DNA from: JAAYKM01 sp964411235
GTDB taxonomy: Bacteria; Desulfobacterota; Syntrophia; Syntrophales; JAAYKM01
DNA length: 19,967 nucleotides
Assembly (NCBI GenBank): GCA_964411235.1
Contig: CAYPKE010000032.1
Span: 1 to 19,967 of the forward strand
Direction: 5' to 3'
Below the pieces are notes generated by a model. That model worked only from the letters and a program-made list of their open reading frames with translations, did not search any database and was not told the DNA's origin. Positions 16,843 to 19,967 of the stretch are shown here, one piece after another. Every line of letters begins with the position of its first letter. The first letter of the stretch is position 1. Made by a program: the position numbers and the translations under genes.

Positions 16843-17130
16843 ATGAGCATGAAAAAAGCATACGAACAGAAATTGCAGGTACAATTAGACGAGTGGCGTG
16901 CGGAGATCGACAGACTCAAGGCAAAAGCCGACAGTGCAAAGGCCGATGCACAAATTGAATATTATAAAGATATCGAAGAGCTGCGCTCTATGCAGGAAGC
17001 TGCCGCCAACAAACTTGCACAGCTTAAGAATGTAAGTGACGAGGCATGGGATGACCTTAAAGCAGGTATTGACAGCGCGTGGGACGCGCTCGGTAATGCA
17101 TTGAAGTCAGCCGCCTCAAGATTCAAGTAA
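16843..17130 (+). CDS. Cytoplasmic coiled-coil protein, sll1863-like stress family
   Basis: 95 residues from the ATG at 16843 (AAGGAGG six nucleotides upstream); a TTG 18 nt earlier is only the ribosome site read as codons. The protein is one long charged helix (KLQVQLDEWRAEIDRLKAKA, then EYYKDIEELRSMQEAAANKL) ending in an amphipathic segment DEAWDDLKAGIDSAWDALG. This layout is that of the small coiled-coil family named after Synechocystis sll1863, described as stress response proteins; the molecular role is unknown. There is no signal peptide. The gene lies 166 nt after the OmpA gene and 43 nt before a related exported protein. Confidence 0.8.
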   Translation: MSMKKAYEQKLQVQLDEWRAEIDRLKAKADSAKADAQIEYYKDIEELRSMQEAAANKLAQLKNVSDEAWDDLKAGIDSAWDALGNALKSAASRFK

Positions 17131-17173
17131 ACACATCGTCTTTGATTAAAACAGGCAATAAAGGAGGTCGCAA

Positions 17174-17632
17174 ATGAAATCAGCCATTTGTGCATTGATG
17201 TTGATCGGTATTATTGGTGTTACTCCGGTGTGCTACGCTCAAACGGAGAACAACAGCACGTCAATCGAAGAAATTAAGAAAGAGACCCAGGATTTGCTCC
17301 AGGCTATCGGTGCATATACCGCGGAAAAAAGGGATGAAGCTGTTCTAAAAGCAAAGGACAGCCTGAACAAATTGGATAAACGTATCGACTCGCTGGAGGC
17401 CAGAATCGATGATAACTGGGACAAAATAAACGCTGCCGCCCGCAAGGAAGCTCGTGAGAACCTTAAGGCCCTGCGCAAGCAACGAAATCAAGTGGCCGAA
17501 TGGTACGGCGGCATGAAAACAAGTTCAGCCGATGCATGGGATCACGTGAAAAAAGGGTTCTCCGATGCGTATAAGGCCCTGCAGGATGCCTGGGAGAAGT
17601 CTGAAAAGGAATTTAGTGGCGCCAATAAATAG
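17174..17632 (+). CDS. Exported coiled-coil protein, paralogous in layout to its neighbour
   Basis: 152 residues; AAAGGAGG lies 6 nt before the ATG. Residues 1-22 form a Sec signal peptide (SAICALMLIGIIGVTPVCYA). The mature protein is almost entirely helical with heptads (LDKRIDSLEARIDDNWDKIN) and ends with DAWDHVKKGFSDAYKALQDA, which echoes the DEAWDDLKAGIDSAWDAL end of the preceding protein. The two thus look like a cytoplasmic/periplasmic pair from one ancestor, 43 nt apart and surely co-transcribed. A strong hairpin follows at 17659. Function unknown. Confidence 0.8.
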   Translation: MKSAICALMLIGIIGVTPVCYAQTENNSTSIEEIKKETQDLLQAIGAYTAEKRDEAVLKAKDSLNKLDKRIDSLEARIDDNWDKINAAARKEARENLKALRKQRNQVAEWYGGMKTSSADAWDHVKKGFSDAYKALQDAWEKSEKEFSGANK

Positions 17633-17658
17633 AATCGCCTAATAATCTTGCCAAGTCT

Positions 17659-17703
17659 GGCTACCCCAAGCCACGCCGCTTCGTAATGCTGCTTGGGGTA
17701 GCC
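17659..17703 (+). terminator. Perfect 13-bp hairpin after the coiled-coil genes
   Basis: GGCTACCCCAAGC (17659-17671) pairs exactly with GCTTGGGGTAGCC (17691-17703) around a 19-nt loop, 27 nt after the stop codon. No T run follows, so it may stabilise the mRNA end or act as a factor-dependent terminator instead of an intrinsic one. Confidence 0.5.
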
Positions 17704-17766
17704 GGTTAAACGAAACGTTAGCCTTCGACGCGGCCGTTTGGGTAATATAGCAGATCGGGGCTTCGA

Positions 17767-18789
17767 ATGTTTGCATCCTTGATCCCCAGCATAATCGCCT
17801 TTGGTATCTCTGCCCTGGTCATCGTAATCGCGGGTATCCGGCTGGCGCGGGTGGCCGATGAACTGGCTGACCGCACAGGTTTGGGCGAGGCGCTGTTCGG
17901 AATCTTCCTGCTGGCGGGCGTGACCTCGCTGCCTGATTTCGCCGCAACCCTGAGCGCTGCGCTGGACGCCCGGCCCGACCTGGCCATGAGCAATGTCATG
18001 GGCAGCATGGCAGCGAACCTCGTATTTCTCGGTATCGCTGATGTGGTCTACCGCAAGGCTAACCTGGAGCACGCGGCAGCGTCACCTGTAAACATGATGC
18101 AGGCGGCATTGCTGATCGTGCTGTTGTCGCTGCCGTTGCTTGCTATTGCTACCCCGCCAGTGTCGATGTGGTGGGGGATGCACCCGATCACCCCGGTGAT
18201 TGTCATATCCTATCTGTTCGGGCTGTATCTGGTTCGCAGTACGCAGAAAAAACCCATGTGGTTACCACGCTATACACGCCAGACGGTGTCGGATAAGCCG
18301 GAACGCCATCCTCAGGGTGGCCTGGCGAAGGCCTGGGTCTCCTTCATCGGTTTGGCTGCCGTGACCGGTATTGCCGGTTGCGTACTTATGGAAGCCGCCA
18401 AGGTTATCAGTGATCAGACCGGGCTTTCGGAAACCCTTGTCGGCGGTCTGTTCACAGCGCTTGCCACTTCCTCGCCCGAACTGATTACGACCATCGCGGC
18501 CATACGTCATGGGGCGCTGACTCTAGCGGTAAGCAACATCTTCGGCACCAATTGCTTCAACATCTTGGTGGTGGCAGCTGCCGACGGCGGCTATTCCGGC
18601 GGTTCCATCTATCACGACATGGCGCCCGTGCAGATGATCTGGGGCCTGATCAGTATCCTGATGACCGCCATCCTGTTGATGGGCATGGTGCGGCGCGAGG
18701 TCTACGGCATCGGGCGGATCGGCTTTGAAAGCGCGCTGATATTGGCAGTCTATGCTGTGGCACTGGGCATCATTGTGGTAATCGGCTGA
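17767..18789 (+). CDS. Na+/Ca2+ exchanger (CaCA) family membrane protein
   Basis: 340 residues with about ten membrane segments in two inverted halves. The alpha-1 repeat shows GVTSLPDF (51-58) and GSMAANLVF (79-87); the alpha-2 repeat shows ATSSPELI (233-240) and GTNCFNIL (260-267). In typical exchangers the alpha-1 motif is G-T-S-L-P-E; here the acidic ligand is Asp57, while alpha-2 keeps Glu238. The core cation site is therefore altered but still acidic, so the transported ion (Ca2+, Na+, K+ or H+) is uncertain. The loop between halves (about 158-188) is polar and cytoplasmic. Only a weak GGGG precedes the ATG. It stands 134 nt after the coiled-coil pair, behind a hairpin, so is probably transcribed separately. 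Confidence 0.85.
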   Translation: MFASLIPSIIAFGISALVIVIAGIRLARVADELADRTGLGEALFGIFLLAGVTSLPDFAATLSAALDARPDLAMSNVMGSMAANLVFLGIADVVYRKANLEHAAASPVNMMQAALLIVLLSLPLLAIATPPVSMWWGMHPITPVIVISYLFGLYLVRSTQKKPMWLPRYTRQTVSDKPERHPQGGLAKAWVSFIGLAAVTGIAGCVLMEAAKVISDQTGLSETLVGGLFTALATSSPELITTIAAIRHGALTLAVSNIFGTNCFNILVVAAADGGYSGGSIYHDMAPVQMIWGLISILMTAILLMGMVRREVYGIGRIGFESALILAVYAVALGIIVVIG

Positions 18790-19103
18790 GTTGCCTTGGT
18801 GCATTCTGAGAGAGGAAAAGCGACCAATGCTGAGCGGCTTATACGAATTCCAACAGGCCGTTCCTGCCCCCTTGACGCATACAGAAACTCACAACGCGGC
18901 AATCATGCCGGGAATCATTGTAACAACCGGCCCAATATGATACTGAAACAATTCATGGTTGCGCCCTCCTTTGGACTGGGGATTGGGCAATAACTTCTAT
19001 ACCCGATCAGGGCCCAACTTTTTCATGACCTTCAAAATCTGATTTGAACAAACGAATTTTTACCTTTTTCAAACATAATCAACTGGAGAACGATGGAGGA
19101 TTT
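18790..19103. other. 314-nt intergenic region with a possible minus-strand micro-ORF
   Basis: No real gene is clear. On the minus strand AAAGGAGGG stands a few nucleotides before an ATG (18956) that opens a 13-codon hydrophobic ORF, MNCFSIILGRLLQ, ending at 18915; its stop overlaps an ATG for a nine-codon ORF. This may be a frameshifted remnant of a small membrane protein. The plus strand shows only the leader of the next gene. Confidence 0.3.
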
Positions 19104-19811
19104 ATGCGCAATATTCACAGGCAAACATTTTGTTTCCTTTTAGCGGTTATCATTCTGTCGACCGGAGCTGCAGCCAGATCAGAAAGCATCAAAAATGCAA
19201 ATGATATTCATTCTTCTCCGTCCAGCGGAAAGATAAAGCCGCAGGTAGACCATCAAGATCGCATGACCTTGAATAAAATGGAGAATACTTTACGGGAACT
19301 GTCGTTTCTCATTCAGAGATGCAAAGCGATCAAATCTTCCATCAACAAGAATTTGATATCGTCTGGAGAATCAGAACGGATCAAGTACAAACAACTCGCT
19401 ACGGAAGCCATAAATCTTCTGAAAAAGGTAAAGATCTTCGAGAATGATTGGACTAACTTCAGTAAGAGGAGCGGGATTTCAAGAGCCACAAAAGAAGATT
19501 TCATCAAAATTAATAAGGTCCATGCGGATACCAAAGGTCTGATCCATATGGTGTCTTCCCTGGTTGACAAATCAAGCGGAACACAGTCCGGATCGGCAAC
19601 TGAGAAGTGCACCGATAGCATCAGTCCTGAAAATGGTTGTAATGAGAGTGCATGCCATGCCTGCTGCGACTCGATGCCAAGTGAAACAATGAATGAAGAG
19701 GTTAAAAAGAACGCCTGTTACGGAAAATGCAGTTTGGTCGCGGCATCATGTATTCTGGGAGGCGTCGCTAAAAGACAATCCGACAACGTCACGAATATCC
19801 CTGCTTTATAA
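19104..19811 (+). CDS. Secreted helical protein with eight-cysteine C-terminal tail, function unknown
   Basis: 235 residues from the ATG at 19104, chosen because GGAGG lies 4 nt upstream and the sequence then opens a clean signal peptide (residues 1-24, ending STGAAARSES); an upstream start at 19044 would bury it. Residues about 55-160 form long helices (LNKMENTLRELSFLIQRCKA). The tail, about residues 172-222, has eight Cys (KCTDSISPENGCNESACHAC plus four more), spaced so that disulfides or metal binding are possible. I do not recognise the family. Low GC compared with the exchanger gene before it. Repeat module C follows within 20 nt of the stop. Confidence 0.7.
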   Translation: MRNIHRQTFCFLLAVIILSTGAAARSESIKNANDIHSSPSSGKIKPQVDHQDRMTLNKMENTLRELSFLIQRCKAIKSSINKNLISSGESERIKYKQLATEAINLLKKVKIFENDWTNFSKRSGISRATKEDFIKINKVHADTKGLIHMVSSLVDKSSGTQSGSATEKCTDSISPENGCNESACHACCDSMPSETMNEEVKKNACYGKCSLVAASCILGGVAKRQSDNVTNIPAL

Positions 19812-19829
19812 GGATCAGATAAATAAATT

Positions 19830-19918
19830 AAGCATTTCGGGGCGGCAAAAGAAACATTCCGGATGACCGGGGAATAAGAGTTGCGCCTCTGCCGTCAATA
19901 GAAATATCACATTAAGTT
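19830..19918 (+). repeat. C module of the dispersed repeat family, isolated copy
   Basis: AAGCATTTCGGGGCGGCAAA starts a stretch that matches 8596-8688: the first 36 nt are almost identical and GAAATATCAC is conserved near the end. Modules A and B are absent. It fills the gap between the Cys-rich gene and the next start. Confidence 0.75.
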
Positions 19919-19930
19919 AAGGGAGCCTTG

Positions 19931-19967
19931 ATGGAGAACGATACGGATCTTCGCGAAAGAACGCTTA
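19931..19967 (+). CDS. Start of a gene, cut by the window edge
   Basis: AAGGGAG five nucleotides before an ATG, and the frame stays open to the edge (MENDTDLRERTL). Too short to name a family. Confidence 0.45.
   Translation, partial: MENDTDLRERTL

Noticed and set aside
17636..17723. Integron attC-like site after the exported coiled-coil gene
   Set aside because: A GCCTAAT and a GTTAGCC flank the 13-bp hairpin, and the length fits, but both deviate from the RYYYAAC/GTTRRRY core sites and are not well complementary. No integrase or second attC is present.

Overview
The window looks like chromosome from an anaerobic, Gram-negative bacterium of the Desulfobacterota/deltaproteobacterial type. 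That placement is an inference from several things: a flavodiiron protein next to a hemerythrin, several lipobox proteins plus an OmpA protein (so an outer membrane), AGGAGG-type ribosome binding sites, moderate GC, and many REP-like intergenic repeats. No rRNA or tRNA gene, CRISPR array, intact transposase or prophage gene was seen.

Left part (1-4759, all minus strand). A YHS/HMBD heavy-metal P1B-ATPase runs off the left edge. A class I SAM methyltransferase lies 13 nt upstream of it and is probably co-transcribed. A hemerythrin and a flavodiiron protein form a second unit for O2/NO defence, with a possible sigma70-type promoter at 4814-4842.

Envelope part (5413-10052, all minus strand). 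A small alanine-rich, Lpp-like lipoprotein ending in Arg-Lys sits beside two lipobox L,D-transpeptidases: one has LysM-YkuD-SPOR domains, the other a helical/coiled-coil region followed by YkuD. A 77-residue lipoprotein and a secreted CARDB-like protein follow. Substrate and enzymes together suggest a system that tethers the outer membrane to peptidoglycan.

Right part (10847-19967, plus strand). In order: a large orphan protein with glycosyltransferase GT-A-like motifs; a CLC Cl-/H+ antiporter with CBS domains; an OmpA-domain protein behind a near-consensus sigma70 promoter and a leader of about 300 nt; a cytoplasmic and an exported coiled-coil protein in tandem; a Na+/Ca2+ exchanger-family protein; a secreted protein with an eight-cysteine tail; and the first codons of another gene.

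Intergenic DNA is rich in repeats. A modular family (A-B-C, with B a GC-rich REP palindrome) occurs at 4901-5325, 8415-8688, 10511-10540 (B only) and 19830-19918 (C only). A second family, about 0.2 kb with 21-bp inner inverted repeats, occurs twice (2511-2713 and 13038-13220). In those two copies the outer flanks are inverted relative to each other while the inner core is in direct orientation, so the core has been flipped relative to its flanks. This is the most unusual structural signal in the window.
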